Assembly (NCBI GenBank): GCA_022800625.1
Contig: JAAWQR010000029.1
Span: 1-33,954 of the forward strand
Length of the DNA stretch: 33,954 nucleotides
DNA from: Clostridiales bacterium
GTDB taxonomy: Bacteria > Bacillota > Clostridia > Oscillospirales > CAG-272
Reading direction: 5' to 3'
Positions within the stretch are counted from its first letter, which is position 1. Each line of letters opens with the position of its first letter. This document shows, piece by piece, positions 25,810-33,915 of the stretch. Position numbers and translations under genes: made by a program. Under the pieces are notes generated by a model. It was not told the origin of the DNA. It was given only the letters and a program-made list of their open reading frames with translations, and searched no databases.

Positions 25810-26034
25810 TTACTTTGTAAGCTTTGCCCTGCAGTCGGTACATATAAATTTGTCACCGACAGATGTAAGGTTCTCGTCAGAGTTGCAAAGAACACATGTA
25901 TCATGCGCCTTTGTAACGATCAAGCGGTCATCTTCAACGCGGAAACTAACCGGTGTCCTTGCCTCAAATCCAAGCTCTACACGCATGTGCTTAGGAATTG
26001 AAACTCTTCCGAGTTCGTCAACTTTTCTGCTCAT
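25810..26034 (-). CDS. AbrB-family transcriptional regulator with zinc ribbon
   Basis: 74 residues. The N-terminal AbrB/SpoVT swapped-hairpin DNA-binding domain (residues about 3-46: VDELGRVSIPKHMRVELG, then SFRVEDDRLIVTKA) is followed by a small zinc ribbon (CVLC about 50-53, CTDC about 67-70). This AbrB-plus-zinc-ribbon form is common in clostridia and probably acts as a global transition-state-type regulator. AAAGGAG precedes the ATG by eight bases. It has a perfect-consensus promoter (26148-26176) and its own terminator, hence a strongly expressed single-gene unit, divergent from the XRE gene. Confidence 0.92.
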   Translation of the reverse strand: MSRKVDELGRVSIPKHMRVELGFEARTPVSFRVEDDRLIVTKAHDTCVLCNSDENLTSVGDKFICTDCRAKLTK

Positions 26035-26147
26035 TTCTACATCTCCTTTAAGTTCAAATTTTTATTTATCAATAATTTACCCACTATAACCTGAAAGCCA
26101 TCGCAGGAGTAAATCCTTTTTTCACTGATACTTCTTCTTTTTTATAC

Positions 26148-26176
26148 ATTATACCATAAAATATGACATTTGTCAA
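26148..26176 (-). promoter_or_regulatory. Consensus promoter of the AbrB-family gene
   Basis: Minus strand: TTGACA, exactly 17 nt, TATAAT, about 110 nt before the start codon. Confidence 0.85.
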
Positions 26177-26182
26177 TTGTAT

Positions 26183-26217
26183 ATATCTTTTTGATAATGC
26201 AATATCTTTAAGATAAT
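26183..26217. promoter_or_regulatory. Paired operator-like repeats before the XRE gene
   Basis: ATATCTTTTTGATAAT (26183-26198) and ATATCTTTAAGATAAT (26202-26217) are near-identical 16-mers, each an inverted repeat (ATC...GAT), 19 bp apart. They lie between the divergent AbrB and XRE promoters and beside the TATAAT at 26220-26225. Likely binding sites for the XRE protein itself. Confidence 0.5.
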
Positions 26218-26301
26218 TATATAATCGAATGTATATAATCAAGTTATATAAGCAACAGTATTAATAAAGCAATCACATGACAAGCAACGGAGAGCAAATA
26301 T

Positions 26302-26595
26302 ATGATTTCTGAAAAAATTAAACAGCTCAGAGAAAGCCGCGGCATGACCCAAGCAGAAGTTGCCAAAAAATTAGGAATCTCCCGCTCCGGAGTCAACGCT
26401 TGGGAAATGGGCATAACCGTTCCGTCAACACAATATATTATCGCGCTTTCACAGCTTTTTAACGTCTCATCAGATTATCTCCTGAATATAAAAACCACAT
26501 CAGGTATAGATATTACAGGACTTTCGGAAAAAGAAGTCGCAGCAGTACTTCAGATTATTGAGTGTATAAAAAACCGTAAAAACACTCAGGAATAA
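26302..26595 (+). CDS. XRE-family helix-turn-helix regulator
   Basis: 97 residues. The N-terminal HTH_3 domain (residues about 1-62) has the full signature IKQLRESRGMTQAEVAKKLGIS...VNAWEMGITVPS...LSQLFNVSSDYLL. The C-terminal 35 residues (GLSEKEVAAVLQIIECIKN) form a probable dimerisation helix. There is no peptidase or other sensor domain. GGAGAGC precedes the ATG. It has a terminator immediately after it and no co-transcribed partner, so its targets are probably elsewhere or its own promoter, where paired repeats occur (26183-26217). Confidence 0.92.
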   Translation: MISEKIKQLRESRGMTQAEVAKKLGISRSGVNAWEMGITVPSTQYIIALSQLFNVSSDYLLNIKTTSGIDITGLSEKEVAAVLQIIECIKNRKNTQE

Positions 26596-26600
26596 AAAAA

Positions 26601-26640
26601 ACAGCCGTTGGTAAGTTTTACTATCCTCGGCTGTCGTTTT
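26601..26640. terminator. Bidirectional terminator between XRE and dehydratase genes
   Basis: ACAGCCG (26601-26607) pairs with CGGCTGT (26628-26634). An A-run lies on the left and CGTTTT on the right, so it can end the XRE transcript and, read leftward, the dehydratase transcript. Confidence 0.8.
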
Positions 26641-26650
26641 ATCTTGTCTG

Positions 26651-27973
26651 TTATACATGAAGACCCTGCGGGGTATTATTTAATAAAGCGCTGTCAGTTC
26701 GTTCGTTGTCATTAACTGTCGGACTTTTCTTATTTTTCATTCTGGCTGCGCCTGCAAGCATAAGCTTGATCCTGTTCTGCTGATTTACAACAGATGCGCC
26801 TGTATCATAGTCTATTGCAATAATATTCAGATCGGGATTTTTAGCTTTAAGCGGTTTCATCATTCCCTTTCCGCAAATATGATTAGGCAGACATCCGAAC
26901 GGCTGAGTGCACACAATATTGTTGACCCCCTCGTCGGCAAGCTCCAGCATTTCCGCAGTCAAGAGCCATCCCTCGCCCATTTTTACTCCGTGGCTTATGT
27001 ATCCGTCGGCAAGAGAAACAGTGTGATCAAACGGAGTAGACGGTCTGAACATGCCGTTCTCTTTCATAATATTTATCATATCATACTGTTTTTTAAGCAA
27101 AAATTTATAAGCAAGCTTTTGTACGGGTGCAGTAAAGCGTCCTCTGCCGTACAAATTTTTATCAACAAGTCCATTATACACACAATACATACAAAAGTCA
27201 AGAAGTCCGGGAATCACAACTTCGGCTCCTTCGGAATTCAGGAAATCTGCCAAATTATTATTACCGAGAGGTGAGAACTTTACAAATATTTCTCCGACGA
27301 TCCCAACCTTGACCTTTTCCGTTCGATTCATCGGAATACTTGCAAAGTCAAAGATCATATCCCTGTAATTTTTAAGCACTTTCCCGTATGATATCCTGTT
27401 ATGAGCCATTTCATCGGTAAGTCTCGCACACCAATACTCGCTCTTTGCGGCGGCATCTCCGTGATTCAGCTCATACGGCTTTGTTTGATTTTCAAGAGTC
27501 ATCATCAAATCGCCGTACATTACCGCATAAAGAAGCCTGTGAAGTATCGCTGGCGTCAGCTTCCAGCCGGGATGCTTTTCGATACCTGCAAGACTGAAAG
27601 AAATGACGGGAACATATTCATATCCTGCACGTTCAAGGGCTTTTCTCAGCAGTGATATGTAATTCGACGCGCGGCAGCCGCCTCCCGTTTGAAAGAGAAC
27701 AAGTGCTACCTTATGCGGATCATATCTTCCCGATTTTATCGCATCTATGAACTGTCCTATAACCAGAATAGCCGGATAGCAAGTGTCGTTATGGACATAT
27801 TTCAGTCCTGTTTCTCCGATCTGCGGTCCTTCTGTCTCAAGCAGCTCTGTTTTATAACCGTAATTCTGAAAAACTCTCGATATAAGTCTGAAGTGGACGG
27901 GAAGCATATTGGGGATCAGTATAGTATAATCCCGTTTCATTTCTTTTGTAAAACGTATATAATCCTGAGCCAT
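26651..27973 (-). CDS. 2-hydroxyacyl-CoA dehydratase-like protein (separate C-terminal part of the activase fusion)
   Basis: About 440 residues from the ATG at 27973. The frame is open further upstream (a TTG at 28063 overlaps the previous gene by 14 nt) and no start has an ideal Shine-Dalgarno. FTKEMKRDYTILIPNMLPVHF near the N-terminus is the usual beginning of the last module of large activase-dehydratase proteins. Conserved Cys motifs follow: HNDTCYPA, GGGCRASNY, LDFCMYC and QPFGCLPNHICGKGMMK, likely ligands of a 4Fe-4S cluster. Proteins of this class resemble BadF/HgdC-dependent dehydratases but their substrate is generally not known. It is the last gene of the MarR-activase operon. In many relatives it is fused to the preceding protein. 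Confidence 0.8.
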   Translation of the reverse strand: MAQDYIRFTKEMKRDYTILIPNMLPVHFRLISRVFQNYGYKTELLETEGPQIGETGLKYVHNDTCYPAILVIGQFIDAIKSGRYDPHKVALVLFQTGGGCRASNYISLLRKALERAGYEYVPVISFSLAGIEKHPGWKLTPAILHRLLYAVMYGDLMMTLENQTKPYELNHGDAAAKSEYWCARLTDEMAHNRISYGKVLKNYRDMIFDFASIPMNRTEKVKVGIVGEIFVKFSPLGNNNLADFLNSEGAEVVIPGLLDFCMYCVYNGLVDKNLYGRGRFTAPVQKLAYKFLLKKQYDMINIMKENGMFRPSTPFDHTVSLADGYISHGVKMGEGWLLTAEMLELADEGVNNIVCTQPFGCLPNHICGKGMMKPLKAKNPDLNIIAIDYDTGASVVNQQNRIKLMLAGAARMKNKKSPTVNDNERTDSALLNNTPQGLHV

Positions 27974-28049
27974 ATGAATAACCATGCCTTTCTCTGAATT
28001 TACACTTCCATGCAAAATCAGCTGTGAAAACTTATGCCTCCGACGAACG

Positions 28050-30986
28050 TCAAGCTTCGTCAAGAGCTGCCATAAGGCTTCTCAAACGAATCTTCACCGC
28101 TCCTAAATTCGTTATCTCGTCTATTTTGATCTGTGTACAATATTTGCCGCCGTCTTCAAGAATCCGTCTAACCTCATCGGTTGTGATAGCGTCAACTCCG
28201 CAACCGAATGAAACAAGCTGAACAAGCTCAGTGTCAGGATGCTGTGCTGCATATACAGCGGCGCGGTACAGTCTCGCATGGTATGTCCACTGATTCAGGA
28301 CACGCACTCGCGGCGTCTCGGCAAGATGCGAAACGCTGTCCTCACTGACAACAACAAATCCGAGAGATGAAGCGAGCTTGTCTATGCCGTGGCATATTTC
28401 TTCATCAATATGATACGGTCTGCCCGCCAAAATCATGATACGACGTCCGTTCTTCCTTGCATATTCAAGCGCTCGTTCGCCTTCCGTACGTACTGCGCTC
28501 ATATATTCGTCATATGCCGCAAAGCTGTAATTTACAGCGGCTTTTATTTCGGACTTCGGGATATCATAGCCTATCTCTCCGAGATATTTTATAAGCTCAG
28601 ATATAAGCTCCCGCTTGCTGTTGATGTTAAGATACGGATAGAAAAAGCGTGAGCGTCCCATATCCTCAAGATTTCCGTGGAGAAGCTCGGAATAATATGC
28701 AACAACCGGGCAGTTGTAGTGATTTTCTGAGCCTTTTTCCTCAACATTGTACGTCAGAGACGGATAGAAGATCAGATCGACGTTCTTTCCTATCAGCTCT
28801 TCAACGTGACCGTGCATAAGCTTTGCAGGATAACATGCTGTATCCGACGGAATTGTAAACTGTCCTTTTTCATATGTTTCGCGAGTGGACATGCCTGACA
28901 TCACGACCTCAAATCCGAGATGAGTAAAGAGCGCATGCCAAAGCGGAAGCAATTCATACATGCCGAGAGCTACGGGAATTCCTATCGTTCCTCTGCCGCC
29001 TTTAACGCTCTTTTCCGAAAGAGATACAAGATAATTTCTCTTAAACTCATAAAGATTCGGAGCTGTTCCGTCGCCCTTTGCCGTACCGAGAGCCTTCTCA
29101 CATCTGTTACCCGAAATAAAGCGTCTGCCTCCTGAGAATGTGTTTACAGTAAGACGGCAGTTATTGGCACAGCCTCCGCAGGTTGCAGCCTTTGATTTAT
29201 GCTCAAAGCTTTCAAGCTCCTCTGCAATTAGCAAAGTACTGCTCTCAAGCTTCATTGCACGGAGCGCCGCCCCGTATGCACCCATCAGTCCTGCGATTTC
29301 GGGGCGTACGACCTCGCGTCCGAGCTCACATTCAAATGCGCGAAGTATTGCATTGCTCATGAAGGTACCGCCCTGAACAACGACATGGCGTCCGAGATCA
29401 TCGGGACCTGCGGCTCTGATAACCTTATATATCGCATTCTTAACAACACTGACTGACAGTCCTGCGGAAATATCGTCAGCTCCCGCGCCGTCCTTTTGAG
29501 ACTGCTTGACTGAAGAATTCATAAACACCGTACAGCGGCTTCCGAGATTCACCGGGTGTTTTGCGAACAGAGCCAGCTCTGCAAAGCTCTCAGCCGTGTG
29601 TCCCATGGATTTTGCAAATGTTTCGATAAAGGAACCGCAGCCTGAAGAACACGCCTCGTTCAGCATAATACTGTCGATTGCGCCGTTTCTGATTTTAAAG
29701 CATTTGATATCCTGACCGCCTATATCGAGAATGAAATCAACATCAGGCATGAAATACTTTGCCGCGCTGTAGTGAGCAACAGTTTCTACAACGCCTATGT
29801 CAACGCCGAACGCTGCACGTATCAGTTCTTCACCGTAGCCTGTTACCGCGCTGCCGAGAATTTTGATTTTATCTCTGCACAGAGAATATATTTTGATAAG
29901 CTGTTCGCGTACAACCTCAACGGGATTTCCTTTATTTGAAGAATAATATGAATACAGTATCTCGCACTTGTCGGATAAAAGCACAAGCTTAGTCGTGGTG
30001 CTTCCGCAGTCGATTCCGAGATAAGCTGTTCCGCTGTATGACGATATATCAAGAGTGCCGACCGTTGCCTTCGCGTGTCTTGCACAAAAACGCTCATAAT
30101 CCTCCCTGCTCTCAAAAAGCGGAGGGAGTGCTGCCCTTGAAGTGCGAACGGCAGGAGCTGATTCAATAGTATCTGCAAGAGTTTCTATATCTGTGCTCTC
30201 TCCTCCGTTTTCTGCAAAGAAAGCCGCGCCGAGAGCCACGGAATGACGTGCATACTCAGGCAAACAAGCCATATTTTCATCAAGTCCGAGCGTTTCTCTG
30301 AACCTTTTTCTGAGCCCGGCACAGAAAGAAAGCGGACCGCCGAGGAACAATACATGTCCTGTAATACGTCTGCCCTGTGCAAGTCCGGCAATGGTCTGAT
30401 TTACAACCGCCTGATATATACTTGCGGCTATATCCTCATGTCTTGCTCCCTGATTGAGCAACGGCTGTACATCGGTTTTGGCAAACACGCCGCATCTCGA
30501 CGCAATTGGATATATTCTCTGCGCTCTGAGGCTGAGCTCGTCAAGCTCATCTGCATCAACTCCGAGCAAGGTTGCCATCTGGTCGATAAACGCTCCCGTG
30601 CCTCCGGCGCATGTGCCGTTCATTCTTTCATCGATTCCTGAGCCGAAAAAGATTATCTTAGCGTCTTCTCCGCCAAGCTCTATTACAGCTTCGGTTTCGG
30701 GATGGAGTCTCTCAACAAGCTCAGTTGTCGCCGCAACCTCCTGAATAAAGGGAATATGAGCCGCCTCTGCTACGCCGAGTCCCGCCGAGCCTGATATTGC
30801 CGCCTTAACCGTAACATTTCCGAGAACTCGCTTCATTTCGCGAAGCATTTCAGCGGTTTTCTGTCTTACCCTTGACATATGCCGCTCATATTTAGAATAT
30901 ATAATCTTACCTGCACGGCACGCTACGAGCTTGGCAGTAGTACTGCCTATATCGATACCAAGCATTATTTCCTTATTTTCAACCAT
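28050..30986 (-). CDS. Acyl-CoA dehydratase activase (two BadF-type ATPase domains plus DUF2229)
   Basis: About 978 residues from the ATG at 30986 (GAGG six bases upstream; upstream in-frame starts lack one). It contains two ASKHA-type ATPase domains of the BadF/BadG/BcrA/BcrD family: one beginning LGIDIGSTTAKLV (about 8-20) with ELGGEDAK and NGTCAGGTGAFIDQM, the other beginning LGIDCGSTTTKLV (about 324-336) with DIGGQDIK and NEACSSGCGSFIE. The Cys of each CAGGTG/CSSGCG segment is the expected cluster ligand. A DUF2229-type part follows (CGGCANNCRL, then IPSDTACYPAKLMHGHVEEL). Such proteins couple ATP hydrolysis to electron injection into a 2-hydroxyacyl-CoA dehydratase; the actual substrate here is unknown. 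Preceded by a MarR regulator at 103 nt. Confidence 0.88.
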   Translation of the reverse strand: MVENKEIMLGIDIGSTTAKLVACRAGKIIYSKYERHMSRVRQKTAEMLREMKRVLGNVTVKAAISGSAGLGVAEAAHIPFIQEVAATTELVERLHPETEAVIELGGEDAKIIFFGSGIDERMNGTCAGGTGAFIDQMATLLGVDADELDELSLRAQRIYPIASRCGVFAKTDVQPLLNQGARHEDIAASIYQAVVNQTIAGLAQGRRITGHVLFLGGPLSFCAGLRKRFRETLGLDENMACLPEYARHSVALGAAFFAENGGESTDIETLADTIESAPAVRTSRAALPPLFESREDYERFCARHAKATVGTLDISSYSGTAYLGIDCGSTTTKLVLLSDKCEILYSYYSSNKGNPVEVVREQLIKIYSLCRDKIKILGSAVTGYGEELIRAAFGVDIGVVETVAHYSAAKYFMPDVDFILDIGGQDIKCFKIRNGAIDSIMLNEACSSGCGSFIETFAKSMGHTAESFAELALFAKHPVNLGSRCTVFMNSSVKQSQKDGAGADDISAGLSVSVVKNAIYKVIRAAGPDDLGRHVVVQGGTFMSNAILRAFECELGREVVRPEIAGLMGAYGAALRAMKLESSTLLIAEELESFEHKSKAATCGGCANNCRLTVNTFSGGRRFISGNRCEKALGTAKGDGTAPNLYEFKRNYLVSLSEKSVKGGRGTIGIPVALGMYELLPLWHALFTHLGFEVVMSGMSTRETYEKGQFTIPSDTACYPAKLMHGHVEELIGKNVDLIFYPSLTYNVEEKGSENHYNCPVVAYYSELLHGNLEDMGRSRFFYPYLNINSKRELISELIKYLGEIGYDIPKSEIKAAVNYSFAAYDEYMSAVRTEGERALEYARKNGRRIMILAGRPYHIDEEICHGIDKLASSLGFVVVSEDSVSHLAETPRVRVLNQWTYHARLYRAAVYAAQHPDTELVQLVSFGCGVDAITTDEVRRILEDGGKYCTQIKIDEITNLGAVKIRLRSLMAALDEA

Positions 30987-31089
30987 GTTTATCCTCATTT
31001 CGACGCGCACGCCGGATATAAAATAATGAATTTCTATCAATCCTAAAGCTTACGTAAACCGCACGAAAAGGAACGAAAGAAAGCGCATT

Positions 31090-31509
31090 CTATATTTCTT
31101 CAAACGCTGTTATTTTTCCGACCAAGCGAACATATTCTTTAGCGTCGCGCTCACCGAGCAGTCTCAGCATACGCGTCATATCCTTCTGAAGCTCCTCATG
31201 CTTTCTTATAACAAGCTCACGCCCCTTGTCCGTTATAAATATATGTATGCGCCGTCTGTCGTTTAAATCCGTTTCTTTGAATATGAAATTTTTCTTTGAC
31301 AGACCGGAAAGCGCCGCGGATATCCGAGGAGTTGTCATTTTCAGCTCTCCGCACAGGCGTCCGGCGCACACACCGTCCTCATGAAAGCATAAATACGCGA
31401 GTATGCTCATCTCGCCGTGCGCAAAATCGGCAACATCCCGCCTATATTTCATGCGTGAGTTTTCATTCATAATATTGAGAAGTTCTTTTGCAAGAGTTCC
31501 GTAATCCAT
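31090..31509 (-). CDS. MarR-family transcriptional regulator
   Basis: 139 residues with a winged-helix MarR fold: recognition-helix region LCGELKMTTPRISAALSGLSKKNFI (key residues MTTPRISAAL, about 59-68) and wing DLNDRRRIHIFITDKG (about 80-95), with helical dimerisation ends. GGAAGG precedes the ATG at 31509. It is the first gene of the operon with the activase and dehydratase, so it probably controls that operon and itself. A short partial palindrome CGAAT-GTTT-ATTCG (31547-31560) between promoter and gene is a candidate site. Ligand unknown. Confidence 0.9.
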   Translation of the reverse strand: MDYGTLAKELLNIMNENSRMKYRRDVADFAHGEMSILAYLCFHEDGVCAGRLCGELKMTTPRISAALSGLSKKNFIFKETDLNDRRRIHIFITDKGRELVIRKHEELQKDMTRMLRLLGERDAKEYVRLVGKITAFEEI

Positions 31510-31630
31510 GATAAAAAATGCCTTCCTAAAAGTATTCCGAGCTTGCGCGAATGTTTATTCGGAGATTATTTAACAACGAATCATATGCCGCATAGACAGA
31601 CATTTCGCTTAAAGACTAATACCGTTAGAT

Positions 31631-31659
31631 ATTATACAGCCGGCAAAACAAATTGTCAA
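31631..31659 (-). promoter_or_regulatory. Consensus promoter of the MarR-activase-dehydratase operon
   Basis: Minus strand: TTGACA, exactly 17 nt, TATAAT, giving a leader of about 115 nt before the ATG at 31509. Confidence 0.85.
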
Positions 31660-31780
31660 GAGTGCTGAGCTTGTTTTACTCGAAAAAATATGAAATTTGA
31701 AGTTTTGTGCATTTTTGTAGGAATAATTCTGTAAAAGTTATGTATAACAATTCCTTATCAGGCAAATTATGCAAAAAGTA

Positions 31781-31808
31781 TTGACAATACAGGATTTTAT
31801 GATATAAT
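31781..31808 (+). promoter_or_regulatory. Promoter of the phage-like region
   Basis: TTGACA (31781-31786), 16-nt spacer, TATAAT (31803-31808). The start site would be near 31815, just before the first LexA-like box. Confidence 0.75.
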
Positions 31809-31820
31809 TAAACTTGTATT

Positions 31821-31832
31821 GAACAAATGTTC
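31821..31832 (+). promoter_or_regulatory. LexA-like box 1
   Basis: GAAC-AAAT-GTTC fits the Gram-positive SOS core GAAC-R-N-R-Y-GTTY at every position, 12 nt after the -10 box. A MarR operator is an alternative reading. Confidence 0.5.
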
Positions 31833-31873
31833 TCAAGGGTGCCGCTGTTAAAATATTTCAAATAATTATGCAT

Positions 31874-31885
31874 GAACAAATGTTT
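31874..31885 (+). promoter_or_regulatory. LexA-like box 2
   Basis: GAAC-AAAT-GTTT repeats box 1 with one change, 53 bp further on, within the leader of the next gene. It overlaps a wider inverted repeat GAACAA...TTGTTC (31874-31892). Confidence 0.45.
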
Positions 31886-31912
31886 ATTGTTCAGAAGAAA
31901 GGAATTAAAAAA

Positions 31913-32401
31913 ATGAAAAAAGACTTTACACGCGACTACACAGTTGAAATGTTCAGACTATGGTCTGCTTTAGGTTGCCCATGCTCCGCTGAAATTCTCT
32001 CGCGTCTTGCAGAGCATACGCCTCCGATCCCGAAGACAGAAACAATTGATGTCAAAAGAAATAATTCAGTTAATACGGATATAAATTATGAAATCCATGC
32101 TGCCGGAGTCAAAGAATTATCAGCCGTCCGCGAAGCTGACACTGAATTTGCCGCCCTCCTTGACGCACTTGCCGCCGCACAAACCGTTGAAGCTCTGAAA
32201 AAATGCGGCAAAGAACATATAATATCGGCTATAGTTTCCGTATATCTCACATCCCCGCGCAAAAAGCTTGCCAAAGGAGATATATCGGACAGGATAAGAC
32301 GCTTTGCGGCATCACTGCCAAGCGATGAAAGAAGCGTATACCGATGGCTGAAAGAAGGAAGGAGACTGTGCGCCTCAATGCGAGGTCTCAGAGTCAGTTA
32401 A
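31913..32401 (+). CDS. Unrecognised protein before the baseplate gene (possible regulator)
   Basis: 162 residues from the ATG at 31913, with AGAAAGGA nine bases upstream (an ATG at 31868 lacks a site and would include LexA-like box 2). No family is recognised. The N-terminus (FTRDYTVEMFRLWSALGCP) and C-terminus (KGDISDRIRRFAASLPSDERSVYRWLKEGRRL) are helical; the latter resembles a helix-turn-helix with a basic tail, as in small phage late-gene regulators of the ArpU/RinA kind, but this is a guess. The middle is Ala/Glu-rich. It stands first behind a promoter with two SOS-like boxes and before a phage baseplate-type gene, which fits a role in controlling that region. Confidence 0.5.
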   Translation: MKKDFTRDYTVEMFRLWSALGCPCSAEILSRLAEHTPPIPKTETIDVKRNNSVNTDINYEIHAAGVKELSAVREADTEFAALLDALAAAQTVEALKKCGKEHIISAIVSVYLTSPRKKLAKGDISDRIRRFAASLPSDERSVYRWLKEGRRLCASMRGLRVS

Positions 32402-32486
32402 ACTCCGCGCCGTAAATTTTGCTTTGACGCGAAATTATGTCAGTAGTAAACTTAAATTATATGGTATACTGAAAATGAACGATATA

Positions 32487-32576
32487 TCCGAGTCTTTGCT
32501 TTAATCATTCGGGAAATCACAAAAGAACATATGCTCGGTGAATTACCTGACGATTAAAATGCCCCGAAGGACTCGG
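32487..32576 (+). promoter_or_regulatory. Structured leader RNA, possibly pseudoknotted
   Basis: TCCGAGTC (32487-32494) pairs with GACTCGGA at the far end (about 32569-32576). Inside, TTTAATC pairs with GATTAAA and TTCGGG with CCCGAA in the order A-B-A'-B', which is a pseudoknot arrangement, with a small GGT/ACC hairpin between. It ends about 30 nt before the TTG start of the baseplate gene. I do not recognise a known riboswitch class. Confidence 0.4.
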
Positions 32577-32604
32577 AAATAAAAAGAAAGGATGTGACCG
32601 TAGT

Positions 32605-33915
32605 TTGGAATCAACTTACAGGATTCCTATCGATTTCGGCGAAGGCGGACTTCCGAAAGCCGTTTTTGCCAAGCAATATGACGTCGGCAGCCGAATCATT
32701 GAGCTTGAACCGTATATGCGCGGGAGGAAAATGGAAATCGAATCTGATGTTATACCTTATATACAACTGACAAAGCCGGACGGTAAGACCGTTGTCAGTG
32801 AATGTTCGGTTAAAGAAGGTATAATCCGTGCTCCTCTCAGCGCAGCCGCATTGTCTGTCGCCGGAGTTGTAAGAGCTGAAATCGCACTGTACCGCAATGA
32901 TACTGTTATAAGCTCTCATATTTTTCACATAAGAGTTGAGGCTGCCGCCTATTCGGAAGAAACATGTACAAGCTCTGAAGAATATAATATATTCCTCAAA
33001 GCGATAAACGATGCGGAAAATGCTCTGAGAAATGCTGAAATTGCAGCTGAAAACGCTGAGACAGCATATGCAGAAATTCAAGAACACCTTAGCGTATGCG
33101 ACGAGAAGCTGAAGTTGAAACAGGATTTGCTAACGTTTGACGAAGCTCCTGCTGACGGAAGCAACAATCCCGTTACAAGCAGCGGAATAATGAACGCTAT
33201 TAAAAAAAGTTCCCTCACCCCTGTCGCCAAAACATCAGAAATGACAGCAGAAGTAGGAGCAGACGAAAACGGAAAGCTGTGGTTTGACCCACTGTCGGCT
33301 GTTCCGTTCTCATTTGAATCGTTCACTATAAGTCCGAACGGACTCCGTGAGAAAGGCAGTGAGATACGAGACTTCAGCCTGAATTTCAAGACGAATAAAA
33401 CTTCCGACAGCGTCATCACGGTGTCAACGTGGCAGGCGATAGACGGCAAGGACTGCACGCCGATTATCGGTAATTCCGGCAACTTGTTATTGGGTGTTAC
33501 CGGAAACGCTCCTCCGCTTATCGCAGAGAGCGGAAGCATACATCTTAAAGCCACATATCGGGGAGAAGAATACTTGTCTCAGAAGATATCCCTGTCATTC
33601 GTGAACCGAATCTTCATGGGAACAGCGTCAGGCGAAACAGTAAGCGATGCTATGCTGAACTCTCTGTCAGTAAACAAGCTCGCGTCAAGCAGAGCGCAGA
33701 CGTCATCTGTCACAGCAGGCACAGGAGAATACGTATATTACGCATGTCCTGCGTCATACGGTACACCTACATTCAAGGTAGGCGGATTTGAGGGCGGTTT
33801 TGAGCTTACAGATGGAAGCTACAGTTATACGAATCCGTCAGGCTTTACAGAGCCTTATCAGATATGGCGCAGCACAAACGCAAATCTCGGCACGATTACG
33901 GTGGAGGTGACATAA
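32605..33915 (+). CDS. Phage baseplate protein with BppU-type N-terminal domain
   Basis: 436 residues, beginning at a TTG with AAAGGA twelve bases upstream. Residues about 5-112 (IDFGEGGLPKAVFAKQYDVGSR..., IPYIQLTKPDGKTVV, VVRAEIALYRNDTVISSHIFHIRVE) fit the BppU_N domain of phage baseplate upper proteins (DUF2479). An Ala/Glu-rich coiled coil (about 130-170, AINDAENALRNAEIAAENAE) follows, then FDEAPADGSNNPVTSSGIMNAI, a segment common in phage tail-fibre and baseplate proteins. The C-terminal 240 residues are beta-rich and variable-looking, suitable for receptor or shaft function. The next gene overlaps the stop codon by one base, so a tail operon probably continues past the window edge. Confidence 0.7.
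   Translation: MESTYRIPIDFGEGGLPKAVFAKQYDVGSRIIELEPYMRGRKMEIESDVIPYIQLTKPDGKTVVSECSVKEGIIRAPLSAAALSVAGVVRAEIALYRNDTVISSHIFHIRVEAAAYSEETCTSSEEYNIFLKAINDAENALRNAEIAAENAETAYAEIQEHLSVCDEKLKLKQDLLTFDEAPADGSNNPVTSSGIMNAIKKSSLTPVAKTSEMTAEVGADENGKLWFDPLSAVPFSFESFTISPNGLREKGSEIRDFSLNFKTNKTSDSVITVSTWQAIDGKDCTPIIGNSGNLLLGVTGNAPPLIAESGSIHLKATYRGEEYLSQKISLSFVNRIFMGTASGETVSDAMLNSLSVNKLASSRAQTSSVTAGTGEYVYYACPASYGTPTFKVGGFEGGFELTDGSYSYTNPSGFTEPYQIWRSTNANLGTITVEVT

Noticed and set aside
32545-32576. CTGACGA followed by CGAAG, suggestive of a hammerhead ribozyme core
   Set aside because: No stem II can form between the two motifs and position 15.1 would be G; the match is partial and probably accidental.
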